From positions 1,612,001 to 1,676,000 of the forward strand of contig NZ_AP023396.1 of NCBI RefSeq assembly GCF_014466955.1: a stretch of DNA of 64,000 nucleotides, written 5' to 3'. The DNA is from Nocardia wallacei (GTDB lineage Bacteria; Actinomycetota; Actinomycetes; Mycobacteriales; Mycobacteriaceae). The notes beneath the pieces were generated by a model. The model did not search any database. It was not told the origin of the DNA and was given only the letters and a program-made list of their open reading frames with translations. Below are positions 43,617-52,055 of this stretch, in pieces (the first letter of the stretch is position 1; every line of letters begins with the position of its first letter). The position numbers were made by a program, and so were the translations under genes.

Positions 43617-44402
43617 TCACACCAGGTTGATGGAATCCAGCACTCGCGTGCCGAGTTCGACGTCGCCCGTGACGGCGACCGCGCAGGCTCGCCAGGACAG
43701 GCGGCGCGTGCTCCACAACGGGAATTCCTCTGCGAGAGCGGCGATTCGGGCCGCGGCCGTGGTGACCGGGCCCGGACGCACCCGGATCCGCCCGCCACGC
43801 GGCTCCAGGCGCCAGCTGCCCCCGCCCGGTCCGGTCAGGGTGATGGCGACGGGGGCGTCCAGCCAGCTCAGCGCCTCCCGGTGCGAGCGCTCCAGCAGCA
43901 CGGTGAGCCAGGTCAGCATCGAGGCCATGCGGCGCGGGTCGGTGGGCGGGATCGGGCGGTCGAGGGCCACCGCCAGGTCGTGGCGCATATGGGTGTGCCA
44001 GTCGAAAACGAGCATGGCGGGGACGAGACCCAATGGATACCAACCCAATTCGCCGATTCGGAAGGGGATCCGGTCGATGCCCGGCGCGGTCAGCGCCCGC
44101 AGGGCGGCGCAGCCGCGCCCGCTCCACTTGGTGAAGTCCGATGTCACGTGCTTGGTCGAATGCGAGCGCCGGACGTCCACCAGCTGATTGTTCAGGCGTT
44201 CGAGATCGCGCGTGGTCGCGAGCGCCAACGCGGTCGGGGTGACGATCGCGCGCGCGGTGACGGTCAGGTGGATGAGCACGTCGGCAACCGACCATCCCGG
44301 CGCCGCGCTCGGGGCGGCCAGATCCGCCACGCTCAGCTCGGCACAGAAGTCGAGCACGGCCTGCCGCTCGTCGCGCAGTGCCAACAGGTGCCGCGAACTC
44401 AT
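43617..44402 (-). CDS. Mycothiol-dependent maleylpyruvate isomerase-like protein
   Basis: 261 aa from the ATG at 44402 with GGGAG upstream. The N-terminal DinB/MDMPI-type four-helix domain contains APGWSVADVLIHLTVTARAI and a later HTHMRHDLAVAL, giving the expected His ligands. The C-terminus (residues ~175-260) looks like the SCP2-like domain of this family. Such proteins use mycothiol or bind metal; the specific reaction is unknown. It is convergent with the threonine aldolase gene and divergent from the Lcp-like gene. Confidence 0.8.
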   Translation of the reverse strand: MSSRHLLALRDERQAVLDFCAELSVADLAAPSAAPGWSVADVLIHLTVTARAIVTPTALALATTRDLERLNNQLVDVRRSHSTKHVTSDFTKWSGRGCAALRALTAPGIDRIPFRIGELGWYPLGLVPAMLVFDWHTHMRHDLAVALDRPIPPTDPRRMASMLTWLTVLLERSHREALSWLDAPVAITLTGPGGGSWRLEPRGGRIRVRPGPVTTAAARIAALAEEFPLWSTRRLSWRACAVAVTGDVELGTRVLDSINLV

Positions 44403-44483
44403 CGGGTGGCTCCCGCGACTGCCGAACACTTCATGACAAGCGCACGCTACCGGTTGGGCGGGCAACCGTGGCGCGATCGCGCC

Positions 44484-44519
44484 TTGACACAATGAGAGAA
44501 AACGGAGTAAATTCTCTCA
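44484..44519 (+). promoter_or_regulatory. Promoter with palindromic operator before the Lcp-like gene
   Basis: TTGACA (44484-44489) and TAAATT (44508-44513) are spaced 18 bp. A perfect inverted repeat, TGAGAGAA (44493-44500) and TTCTCTCA (44512-44519) with an 11-bp centre, covers the spacer and -10 region. A repressor bound here would block RNA polymerase. No regulator gene is adjacent. Confidence 0.65.
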
Positions 44520-44550
44520 CGACTTGGCGTCCGCTCGAAGGAGAGCAGCG

Positions 44551-45768
44551 ATGAACTCAGCCGTGCCGCGGCGACACCCCGATTCGCCGCGCCAGGTCCC
44601 CGGCCTGCGCCCGTTCGCGCGGCTGATGCGGATCGGCAATCCCTCCCCGGAGCAGTGGCAGGAGCTGGGCGAAGCACTACTGATCGGCGACGAGCCGATG
44701 GACCGGATCGTCGACTGGATGTACGCCGAGGGGATCGAGCACACCCGCCCGCTGTTCGAGCGGGCGTTGCGCGAGGGCATCGCCGCCGTGCCGCACGCTC
44801 CCGAACCGCTGCGCGAATTCTTCCTCCGGTACGAGACCGTGCCGGACTGGGTGGACTGGGACCGGATCCGCCGCGCCGAGCGGGTGTTCCGGATGGGCGG
44901 CACCGACGGGCTCTACATCGCCCGCGACGTCTCGCTGCTGGGCGGCTATCTGGCGTCGGGCTTCAACAAGACCCTCATCCGCACCGGCGCGCTGGAGAAG
45001 GGCCCGGCCAAACGCTTCGCCGAGACCCTGCAGTGGGCGCTCGACGTCACCTCCGACGACGGCATGCGGCCCCTGGGCGCCGGCTACCGCTCGACCCTGC
45101 ACGTCCGGCTGATCCACGGTTTCGTGCGGCGCCACGTGGCCGCGCTGCCGGATTGGGACGCCGAGGAGTGGGGTGTGCCGATCAACCAGACCGACATGGC
45201 GGCCACTCTGGTCGGCGCGCTGATCGCGCCGTTCATCGGAGCCATGCCGATGGGCATCGTCCCCACCCGCGCCGACCTCGACGCCGGGGCCCACCTCGCC
45301 CGCTACGTCGGCTGGCTGATCGGGGTGCGCGAGGAGTGGCTGCCGGACGGGTTCCGGGACGCGGTGCGAATCCTCTACCACTGCATGACCGCCATCACGA
45401 ATCCGGACGAGACCACCCCGCAGCTGGCGATGCCGATGGGTGACGATCCGCTCGGCTGGCACTACCGCAACTTCCCGGCGCTGCGCGGCCGCATCGCGCG
45501 GGCACAGCACCTGTCGGTCGCCAGTACCTTCCTCGGCCCCAAGGCGATGCGGCAGCTCGGCCTGCCGCCGTACATGCCGCCCTGGTATCCGCTGCTGCGA
45601 ATCCCGGTGAACCTCACCAGAAGTGGCGCCGCGCTGCTGCTGCCCGGCGGTGTGGAACGCGCCGCCGCCCGCGGCCGCCGCGAGCAGGAGGCGTTTCTGC
45701 GGCAGCTGATCGGCGAGCGGCCCGCGGTCATCGGCGACTCGGCGAAGCACGTGAGTCACGCCGCCTGA
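44551..45768 (+). CDS. Lcp/MpaB-like (DUF2236) heme oxygenase family protein
   Basis: 405 aa; ATG after AGGAGAG. Family blocks resemble the rubber oxygenase Lcp: GGYLASGFNKTLIRTGALEKG, AGYRSTLHVRLIHGFVRRH (the His is the probable heme ligand) and WGVPINQTDMAATLVGALIAPF. Unlike secreted Lcp it has no Tat or Sec signal, so it is probably cytoplasmic and acts on another hydrophobic substrate. A tightly palindromic promoter suggests strong regulation. Confidence 0.82.
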   Translation: MNSAVPRRHPDSPRQVPGLRPFARLMRIGNPSPEQWQELGEALLIGDEPMDRIVDWMYAEGIEHTRPLFERALREGIAAVPHAPEPLREFFLRYETVPDWVDWDRIRRAERVFRMGGTDGLYIARDVSLLGGYLASGFNKTLIRTGALEKGPAKRFAETLQWALDVTSDDGMRPLGAGYRSTLHVRLIHGFVRRHVAALPDWDAEEWGVPINQTDMAATLVGALIAPFIGAMPMGIVPTRADLDAGAHLARYVGWLIGVREEWLPDGFRDAVRILYHCMTAITNPDETTPQLAMPMGDDPLGWHYRNFPALRGRIARAQHLSVASTFLGPKAMRQLGLPPYMPPWYPLLRIPVNLTRSGAALLLPGGVERAAARGRREQEAFLRQLIGERPAVIGDSAKHVSHAA

Positions 45769-46045
45769 GTTTCGCACGGCGGCGGGTACACCCGCGCGTT
45801 GTCGTCGGCGATGTCTCCAGCCGAGTGAACAGCCCGGCAGCGGGCGCGGCCATCGGCGTCGATTGTTGCTGTGCCGACGCGCAATTCGGGTCGCGGCGGC
45901 GAAGCCGCTGGATACCGGTGCGGTGCGCGGAACCGGAAGTCCGGCGTTCCCAGTGGATATCGGTGACAGTCGGGTTGCCGTCGGCGTGGGAGGCGACGCG
46001 GGCACATCCGGCGGCGGCTGCGACCGCGCCGCGCAGTGAGCGCAT
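45756..46045 (-). pseudogene. Possible frameshifted small exported protein
   Basis: An ATG at 46045 opens a signal-like start (MRSLRGAVAAAAGCARVASH) with high GC at third positions through DGNPTVTDIHWE. After that, protein-like sequence moves to another frame (DFRFRAPHRYPAA, VGTATIDADGRARC, SAGDIADDNARVYPPP) and stops at 45756. One shift around 45945 would join them into about 95 aa. It may be a broken gene, a sequencing error or chance. The rest of the 396-bp gap 45769-46164 shows nothing else. Confidence 0.3.
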
Positions 46046-46164
46046 ACGATTCTCGCGGTCGGCCGAGATCGGTGGTCCGGCAATAATGCCGGGCGATGTG
46101 GACTTGTCGGTGGCATGGGGCATGCTCATGGCACGCAGATGTCCACTAGCGCCCGGAGAGCACC

Positions 46165-46926
46165 ATGTCGTCCCGTCGAACCAAGTCGCAACCCTTGTCG
46201 GACATCGAGATTCGGCAGATAGCCGCGGAGATCACCGACGGCCGCCCGCCGATGGTCTGGTTCACCGCGGATGCGGTGGGTGTGCCGGAGGGGCGTTCGG
46301 GCAAGGTGGTCGCACTCGGTGACCCCGCCGAGGGCGATTTCCTGCAGGTGCGCCCCACCGGCTCCAAGGATGTGCTGTCGTTCTCGCCGACCGAGGTCAC
46401 GCTGACCAAACCGGCCCGCGCGAAACCACCGGCCACGAAGCAAGCCCCCAAGAAGACAACGGCAACCAGGAAGGACACCGCAGTGAGCATGCCGTCGACC
46501 GTCAACCCTGCGCCGACGCCACCCGGCCCGGCCCCGGTCCAGCCCGCTGTCACCGAGGCTCCCAAACCGGCCGCCCCGGCTCCGAAACCGCCCGCCAAGC
46601 AGAGCCAGGGCGCCGCCGCGCGCCCGGCCCGCGAGAAGAGCGCCGGCACCGCCCGCAAGTCCAAGACCCCGGAGGTGACGGTCACGCTGTCCGGCACCGC
46701 CGACGGGGAGTGGACGGTCGACGTGACGCACGGCAAGAAGCGCACGCGCGGCCTGTCGGTCCCCGGCGCCACGGTCGCCCAGGCCGCCAAGATCCTGCAC
46801 CCGGAGGTCGCCGAGGTGGTCGACGCGGTGCTGGAGTCGGTGCGCAGCAGCCAGCGCGCGAAAGTCGAACAGCTGCAGGCGGAATTGGAGCAGGCCCGCC
46901 GCCTGCTCGACGACCTGTCGGGCTGA
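46165..46926 (+). CDS. Basic low-complexity protein, two folded ends with Ala/Pro/Lys linker
   Basis: 253 aa. Residues 1-75 form a small beta-rich domain (PPMVWFTADAVGVPEGRSGKVVAL). Residues ~80-170 are a disordered Ala/Pro/Lys linker, and residues ~170-253 a second domain ending in a coiled coil (RAKVEQLQAELEQARRLLDDL). It resembles actinobacterial proteins I recall as DUF6319, sometimes misannotated as translation factors. The basic linker suggests nucleic acid binding; function is unknown. Confidence 0.75.
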   Translation: MSSRRTKSQPLSDIEIRQIAAEITDGRPPMVWFTADAVGVPEGRSGKVVALGDPAEGDFLQVRPTGSKDVLSFSPTEVTLTKPARAKPPATKQAPKKTTATRKDTAVSMPSTVNPAPTPPGPAPVQPAVTEAPKPAAPAPKPPAKQSQGAAARPAREKSAGTARKSKTPEVTVTLSGTADGEWTVDVTHGKKRTRGLSVPGATVAQAAKILHPEVAEVVDAVLESVRSSQRAKVEQLQAELEQARRLLDDLSG

Positions 46927-46975
46927 GCGAGTCGCTCAGTGGCGTGCCGAGCGTGGCGTGCGCTCCCCGCGCCCG

Positions 46976-47198
46976 CTCGGCACCACGTGCTCGGTCACCA
47001 CGTGCTCGGTCACCACGCGCTCGGTCACCACGCGCTCGGTCACCACGCGCTCGGTCACCACGCGCTCGGTCACCACGCACTCGGTCACCACGCGCTCGGT
47101 CACCACGCACTCGGTCACCACGCACTCGGCACCAGGCGCGCGGTCACCAGGCGCTCGGTCACCACGCGCTCGGTCACCGCCCGCTCGGTCACCACGCG
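46976..47198. repeat. 15-bp tandem repeat, about 15 copies
   Basis: The unit is CTCGGTCACCACGCG, repeated head to tail. Two copies are 14 bp (at 46976 and 47125), and variation is mainly in the last four bases (CGCG, CGTG, CGCA). Almost all copies keep GGTCACC. Open frames run through it on both strands because 15 is a multiple of three, but their Val-Thr-Glu or His-rich products are not convincing. It lies between the basic protein gene and the symporter gene. Confidence 0.92.
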
Positions 47199-47348
47199 CT
47201 CGGGCATCGGCATCGGGACAGTGCGCATCGGCCGCCGAGCCTGACCCCGGTAGCGGGATGGTGGCGCACGGCAGCGCGGCGGCGACTCGCGCGAGAACGT
47301 AGGACACGGCTCGGTCGAGTCGCTGGTTCTGCTCCTGTGAGCGTTAAC

Positions 47349-47368
47349 AACCCGCTAGGATCCGGGTT
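47349..47368 (+). promoter_or_regulatory. Inverted repeat around a -10 element of the symporter gene
   Basis: AACCCG (47349-47354) and CGGGTT (47363-47368) flank CTAGGATC. TAGGAT (47356-47361) within the centre is a good -10 hexamer 46 bp before the ribosome site of the symporter gene. The symmetric arms would let a regulator cover the promoter. No clear -35 is seen. Confidence 0.4.
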
Positions 47369-47413
47369 CGGCCGATTGGTCGTCCGGTGATCCCATCGAC
47401 AGGAGATAGCTAT

Positions 47414-49159
47414 ATGTCGCCCGCCGCTGCTGAGCCGCCCGGAGTGTTCGACGCTGTGCTGGCAGGGGGTCCCGCACACTCGGTCCTGGCCGAGGGTACC
47501 CAGCTCCGCCTGGACGCCGCCCCCGTCGACTACCTCCTGGTCGCACTGTATTTCGTCTTCGTTCTCGGCATCGGCCTGCTGGCCCGCCGGCGGGTGTCGT
47601 CGAGTATCGACTTCTTCCTGTCCGGCCGTTCGCTGCCGGCGTGGGTGACCGGCCTGGCGTTCATCTCCGCCAACCTCGGGGCGGTCGAGATCATGGGCAT
47701 GTCGGCCAACGGGGCCCAATACGGGATGCCGACCATGCACTACTTCTGGATCGGCGCGGTTCCGGCCATGCTGTTCCTCGGCGTGGTGATGATGCCGTTC
47801 TACTACGGCTCCAAGGTGCGCAGCGTGCCCGAGTTCATGCGCCGGCGTTTCGGCACCGGGGCACACCTGGTCAATGCGATCAGCTTCGCGCTCGCGCAGG
47901 TGCTCATCGCGGGCGTCAACCTGTATCTGCTCGGCTCGATCCTGAACGTGCTGCTGGGCTGGCCGCTGTGGGTGTCGATCATCGTGGCCGCCGTGATCGT
48001 GCTGTCCTACATCACCCTCGGCGGGCTGTCGGCGGCGATCTACAACGAGGTGCTGCAGTTCTTCGTCATCGTGGCCGCGCTACTGCCGCTGACCCTGGTC
48101 GGCCTGCATCGCGTCGGCGGCGTCGGCGGGTTGAAGGACAAGGTGCTGGGGCAGCCCGACGGCGCCGAGCAGTGGCACTCGTGGCCGGGTAACGAATTGA
48201 GCGGCTTCGGCAACAACGTCCTGTCGGTGGTCGGCATCGTGTTCGGTCTCGGCTTCGTACTGTCGTTCGGCTACTGGACCACCAACTTCGTCGAGGTGCA
48301 GCGCGCGCTGGCGACGCATTCCATCTCCGCGGCCCGGCGCACCCCGATCATCGGCGCGTTCCCGAAGATGTTCATCCCGTTCATCGTGGTGATCCCCGGC
48401 ATGATCGCCGCCATCCTGGTTCCGCAGATCGCCGATCTCAAGGCCACCGGCGAGGGCGACGCCACCTACAACCAGTCGCTGCTGTATCTGATGAAGGCGG
48501 TGCTGCCGAACGGTCTGCTCGGCGTGGCGCTCGCGGGCCTGCTGGCGGCGTTCATGGCCGGTATGGCGGCCAACATCTCGGCGTTCAACACGGTGTTCAG
48601 CTACGACCTGTGGCAGCAGTACGTGAAGAAGGACGCGCCGGATCAGTACTACCTGAGCATCGGCCGCCTGGCCACGGTCGGCGCGACGGTGATCGCGATC
48701 GGCACGGCGTTCATCGCCGGCAACTTCTCGAACATGATGGACTACCTGCAGACGCTGTTCAGCTTCTTCAACGCGCCGCTGTTCGCGACGTTCATCCTCG
48801 GCATGTTCTGGAAGCGGATGACGCCCACAGCCGGTTGGGTCGGGCTGGTGTTCGGCACGCTGTCCGCGGTCGTGATCTTCATCCTGCACCAGACCGAGGT
48901 GTTCCACCTGTCGGGCCAGGGGTCGAGCTTCCTCGCCGCCGGTGTGGCATTCGCGGTCGACATCGTGCTCAGCGTCATCGTGACCCAGGTGACCACGCCG
49001 AAGCCCGCGGCCGAACTGGTCGGCCTGGTCTACTCCGAGACACCGAAGGAACAACTCAACGACCCCGACGCGGCCTCGCTGCCCTGGTACCAGCGCCCGG
49101 TCCTGCTCGCCGGTATCGCGCTGGTGCTGGTGATCGCGCTGAATATCCTCGTCCGATAA
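47414..49159 (+). CDS. Sodium:solute symporter (SSS family)
   Basis: 581 aa; ATG after AGGAGA. It has about 14 helices, with SSS features such as DFFLSGRSLPAWVTGLAFISANLGAVEIMG and GLLAAFMAGMAANISAFNTVFSYDLW. The pattern is vSGLT-like, with Na+ coupling expected for a sugar, carboxylate or amino acid; the substrate is not predictable. A short polar N-terminus precedes the first helix. It is followed by a two-helix protein 12 bp downstream, a partner arrangement common for actinobacterial SSS carriers. Confidence 0.93.
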   Translation: MSPAAAEPPGVFDAVLAGGPAHSVLAEGTQLRLDAAPVDYLLVALYFVFVLGIGLLARRRVSSSIDFFLSGRSLPAWVTGLAFISANLGAVEIMGMSANGAQYGMPTMHYFWIGAVPAMLFLGVVMMPFYYGSKVRSVPEFMRRRFGTGAHLVNAISFALAQVLIAGVNLYLLGSILNVLLGWPLWVSIIVAAVIVLSYITLGGLSAAIYNEVLQFFVIVAALLPLTLVGLHRVGGVGGLKDKVLGQPDGAEQWHSWPGNELSGFGNNVLSVVGIVFGLGFVLSFGYWTTNFVEVQRALATHSISAARRTPIIGAFPKMFIPFIVVIPGMIAAILVPQIADLKATGEGDATYNQSLLYLMKAVLPNGLLGVALAGLLAAFMAGMAANISAFNTVFSYDLWQQYVKKDAPDQYYLSIGRLATVGATVIAIGTAFIAGNFSNMMDYLQTLFSFFNAPLFATFILGMFWKRMTPTAGWVGLVFGTLSAVVIFILHQTEVFHLSGQGSSFLAAGVAFAVDIVLSVIVTQVTTPKPAAELVGLVYSETPKEQLNDPDAASLPWYQRPVLLAGIALVLVIALNILVR

Positions 49160-49171
49160 GGAAGTGACGCA

Positions 49172-49417
49172 ATGCTTTTCGACATCCGAACCATCGTCGG
49201 CACCCTGATCGGCCTCTACGGCGTGATCCTGGTCGTCACCGGCCTGGTGAGCCACTCCGACGCCGACCTCGCCCGCTCCGGCGGCTGGAACACCAACCTG
49301 TGGTCCGGCATCGGCATGATCGTGGTCTCCGTCGCCTTCCTGGCCTGGGTGATCCTGCGCCCGGTCAAGGAATTGGTCCACCAGACAGAAGCCCAGCCCA
49401 CCGACACTCCCGAGTGA
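49172..49417 (+). CDS. Small two-helix membrane protein, symporter partner
   Basis: 81 aa with two helices (IVGTLIGLYGVILVVTGLV and GIGMIVVSVAFLAWVIL) and a polar C-tail. AAGGAAG precedes the ATG. Position directly after the symporter suggests a stabilising or regulatory subunit. No enzyme motif is present. Confidence 0.8.
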   Translation: MLFDIRTIVGTLIGLYGVILVVTGLVSHSDADLARSGGWNTNLWSGIGMIVVSVAFLAWVILRPVKELVHQTEAQPTDTPE

Positions 49418-49454
49418 CCTCGAACTCGCGCCGCCGCCCGGCCTCGGCGGCGGA

Positions 49455-50258
49455 TCAGCGGAACAGCTCGGCGTTGGCGGTGGCCCAGTCGGCGAATGTG
49501 GTGGCCCGGCCGGTGAGGTCGGCGACCGTGCTGGTGGCGATCTGCGGATGCTCGACCCGGGCGGCGAGGCCCTCGACGAACCACCGCGCGAAGAACTCGC
49601 CCATCTTCGGCTCGAGGCGTGCGGTGAGTTCGGCGGGCGACACCGTCACGAACGACAGCTCGCGGCCGATCGCCTCGGCCAGGAACCGCAAACGCTCTGC
49701 CCTGGTGAAGGTTTCGGGACCGGTGAGCCGGTAGGTCGCGCCGAGGTGCCCGTCGCCGAGCAGAATCGTCGCGGCGACACGAGCGATGTCGTCCATGGCG
49801 ATGGGCGCGTCCGCGGAATCCGGATATGGTTCGCGCACTTGGCCTGTCGCGCGAATCTGCTCCGCCCAGTCGGTGGTGTTCTCCATGAATTCGTACGCGT
49901 GCAGATGGGTCCAGCCGACGCCCGACTGCTCGACCGCCTGCGCGATGGGCTGCCAGGTGGATGTCTCGTTACCGGACAGATCGACGATGTGCTGGATTCC
50001 GGCCCGGCGGGCCAGTTCGACTACCTCGGTGACGGTTTCGTGAGCCGGTGCGAGATACATCCGGTCGACGCCCGCGAAGGCGCGGGGCAGCGAGGACAGT
50101 CTCCGCAGATAGCCCTCGACCACCTCGACCTCGGGCGGGAACGCCGTGCGTTCCGGATGGTTCGACAGCGCGCGAATATCGTCGGCACCCAGGTCCACCA
50201 GGTGGTCGACGACCATGCGGCCGATATTGGCGGTGGCGCCGGTGACGAGAATCTTCAT
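49455..50258 (-). CDS. NmrA/SDR-type NAD(P)-binding protein
   Basis: 267 aa; ATG at 50258 after GGAGTAGGAG. The nucleotide motif ILVTGATANIGRMVVDHL opens the protein. The atypical SDR pattern (no YxxxK, with LTGPETFTRAERL) matches NmrA-like/quinone oxidoreductase 2-like proteins. It follows a close relative by six bases. The two share TGAT(A/G)NIGR and GxTYRLTGP-type blocks, so they arose by duplication. Substrate unknown. Confidence 0.87.
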   Translation of the reverse strand: MKILVTGATANIGRMVVDHLVDLGADDIRALSNHPERTAFPPEVEVVEGYLRRLSSLPRAFAGVDRMYLAPAHETVTEVVELARRAGIQHIVDLSGNETSTWQPIAQAVEQSGVGWTHLHAYEFMENTTDWAEQIRATGQVREPYPDSADAPIAMDDIARVAATILLGDGHLGATYRLTGPETFTRAERLRFLAEAIGRELSFVTVSPAELTARLEPKMGEFFARWFVEGLAARVEHPQIATSTVADLTGRATTFADWATANAELFR

Positions 50259-50263
50259 GACTC

Positions 50264-51178
50264 CTACTCCGGGGAGGCCGACAGCGGCTGGAAGTCGGCT
50301 CGGTGGTCGGCGGCCCACTGCGCGAAACTGCGTGGTGCTCGTCCGGTGATTCGGTGGAAGGTATCGGTAGGCGGAATACACCCGGGGCCCTCGAGGGAGT
50401 CGATACGCAGTTCCAGCATCCAGTCGACGTATTCGGCCGGATACCCGTCGCGCAGCCACTGTTCCCGCGCCTGCTGGGGACTCAGCTCTTCGAATGCGAT
50501 GGCCTCACCGATCGCGGCGGCGATGGCGCGCACCTGCTCGGCCTGGGTGACCTTGGCCGGCCCCGTGAGGGTGTACGCCGCGCCGACGTGCGCGTCGGTC
50601 AGCAGCGCCGCGACGGCGACCTCGGCGATATCGGCTTCGTGCACCCACGGGTACCCTGACGCGGGGTACGGCTCCCGCACGACGCGTTCGGTGCGTATGG
50701 ACTCCGCCCAGCTCAGCGCATTGACAGCCAGCAAACCGGGACGCAGGTGCGTCCATTCGGCCCCCGTCGCCTCGACCCACCGCTCGAGCTCCCGATGGGC
50801 CCGCCGTTCTACCGCCAGGTGTCGTTTCAAATGATGCAGGCCGGGATCAGCGGGCTCGTCGCCGGTGAAACCGGCCGCGACCGCGGAATGCACCACGAAG
50901 CGGCGTGCGCCCGTGCGCACCGCCCGATCGACGAAATGACCGCCGGGCGTTTCGACGTCGTAGATGTGCGGGAACAGATAGACGCGGTCCACGCCGTCGA
51001 GGACCTCGGCCCAGGTATCCGGCTGCTCGAAATCCCCGTATCTGACATCCACCGCCGCGGGAAGGCGCGCGGTATGCGGAGCGCGGGTCATGGCCCGCAC
51101 CGCCTGCCCGGCGTCGACGAGCCGGTGCACGAGACAGCGTCCGATATTTCCGGTCGCGCCGGTAACGAGAATGGTCAC
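50264..51178 (-). CDS. NmrA/SDR-type NAD(P)-binding protein, paralogue
   Basis: 304 aa from the GTG at 51178, with GCAGGAG just upstream; an ATG six codons earlier has no ribosome site. Motif ILVTGATGNIGRCLVHRLVDAG, then YTLTGPAKVTQAEQVR. It forms a tandem pair with the next gene. Neither has the classical SDR catalytic Tyr-Lys, so they may be redox sensors or quinone reductases. Confidence 0.87.
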   Translation of the reverse strand: MTILVTGATGNIGRCLVHRLVDAGQAVRAMTRAPHTARLPAAVDVRYGDFEQPDTWAEVLDGVDRVYLFPHIYDVETPGGHFVDRAVRTGARRFVVHSAVAAGFTGDEPADPGLHHLKRHLAVERRAHRELERWVEATGAEWTHLRPGLLAVNALSWAESIRTERVVREPYPASGYPWVHEADIAEVAVAALLTDAHVGAAYTLTGPAKVTQAEQVRAIAAAIGEAIAFEELSPQQAREQWLRDGYPAEYVDWMLELRIDSLEGPGCIPPTDTFHRITGRAPRSFAQWAADHRADFQPLSASPE

Positions 51179-51451
51179 AGCACTCCTGCTCGTCATTACG
51201 GATCAGCGAAAGTCGCTCGCGGACAGCGCCCATGGGGCAAGTCGTCGGGTAGAGCCGCCGACTCGACCGCTGCCTGGGCGAAGGTAGCGCGGATGGAAGC
51301 GGCCGCGCACATGGTTGTCGGCTTTCCCACACACTGTTGCGCGCGGCGATTTTGTGCCATCTCCAGGCCGAAGGGCTGCGAATTACGTTGTAGCGCAACC
51401 ATATTGACCGATCAATCAGAAACCGGAGTCGGGTGGCGTTCTGGCGCAGGC

Positions 51452-52021
51452 TCAGCCGAGTAGCGCCACCGCTGCGTCGCAAGCCTGAATGATCGGGTTC
51501 GGCGTGACGTGCATGCCGTGGCAGACCAGAGCGCCTTCGTGCAGCAGGGTGATGGTGTCGGCCACGGTGTCCGGGTCCGGGGTCCCGGCCTGTGCGGCGA
51601 GTGTGTGGAACAGCTCGCGCATCCATCGCTTCTGGGCGACGGCCACCGCGTGGCCGGGGTGGCCGGACGGCAGTTCGGCATGCGCCCGGACCATGCTGCA
51701 GCCCTTCGCCCCGCGCGTGCGCATCCACTCCTCGGAGGTGTCGAACACCGCGCGCAGCCGGGTGGCCGGGTCGTCCGGAAGCGGAGCGAGTCGCTGCTCG
51801 AGCCGTTCTCGCCACTCGTGGTCGCGAGCGAGCAGGTACTCGGCCACGAGGCGGTCCTTGGACCCGAAGCGGTCGTAGAGCGTGCGCTTGGTGACGCCCG
51901 ACTCGGCCGCGATCCGGTCGACGCCCACCGAGGTGATGCCGTGGTCGTAGAACAGCCGCGCGGCGGTGGCCAGGATCTGCCGTGCGCGGGGCGTCCACTC
52001 GATCGCGTCCGTCGTCTCCAC
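51452..52021 (-). CDS. TetR-family regulator of the EamA transporter
   Basis: 189 aa from a GTG at 52021. HTH: ITSVGVDRIAAESGVTKRTLYDRFGSKDRLVA. The first base of the GTG sits eight bases from a TATAGT -10 element inside a perfect palindrome, so it is probably leaderless. It is divergent from the EamA transporter gene and very likely represses both genes. Confidence 0.92.
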   Translation of the reverse strand: METTDAIEWTPRARQILATAARLFYDHGITSVGVDRIAAESGVTKRTLYDRFGSKDRLVAEYLLARDHEWRERLEQRLAPLPDDPATRLRAVFDTSEEWMRTRGAKGCSMVRAHAELPSGHPGHAVAVAQKRWMRELFHTLAAQAGTPDPDTVADTITLLHEGALVCHGMHVTPNPIIQACDAAVALLG

Positions 52022-52027
52022 CTCACT

Positions 52028-52049
52028 GACTATACAGATCTGTATAGTC
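52028..52049. promoter_or_regulatory. Perfect 22-bp palindrome with two built-in -10 elements
   Basis: Each half reads GACTATACAGA from its outer edge; the full 22 bp is exactly self-complementary. TATAGT occurs on both strands (52043-52048 plus, 52034-52029 minus), placing predicted starts at the ATG of the EamA gene (52056) and the GTG of the TetR gene (52021). A second partial copy, TATACAGATC at 52061-52070, lies in the first EamA codons. Confidence 0.8.
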
Positions 52050-52055
52050 GGCCTC

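Noticed and set aside
46936..47307. 123-codon minus ORF with Val-Val-Thr-Glu repeats
   Set aside because: Openness is explained by a 15-bp repeat divisible by three; no ribosome site and no conserved domain.
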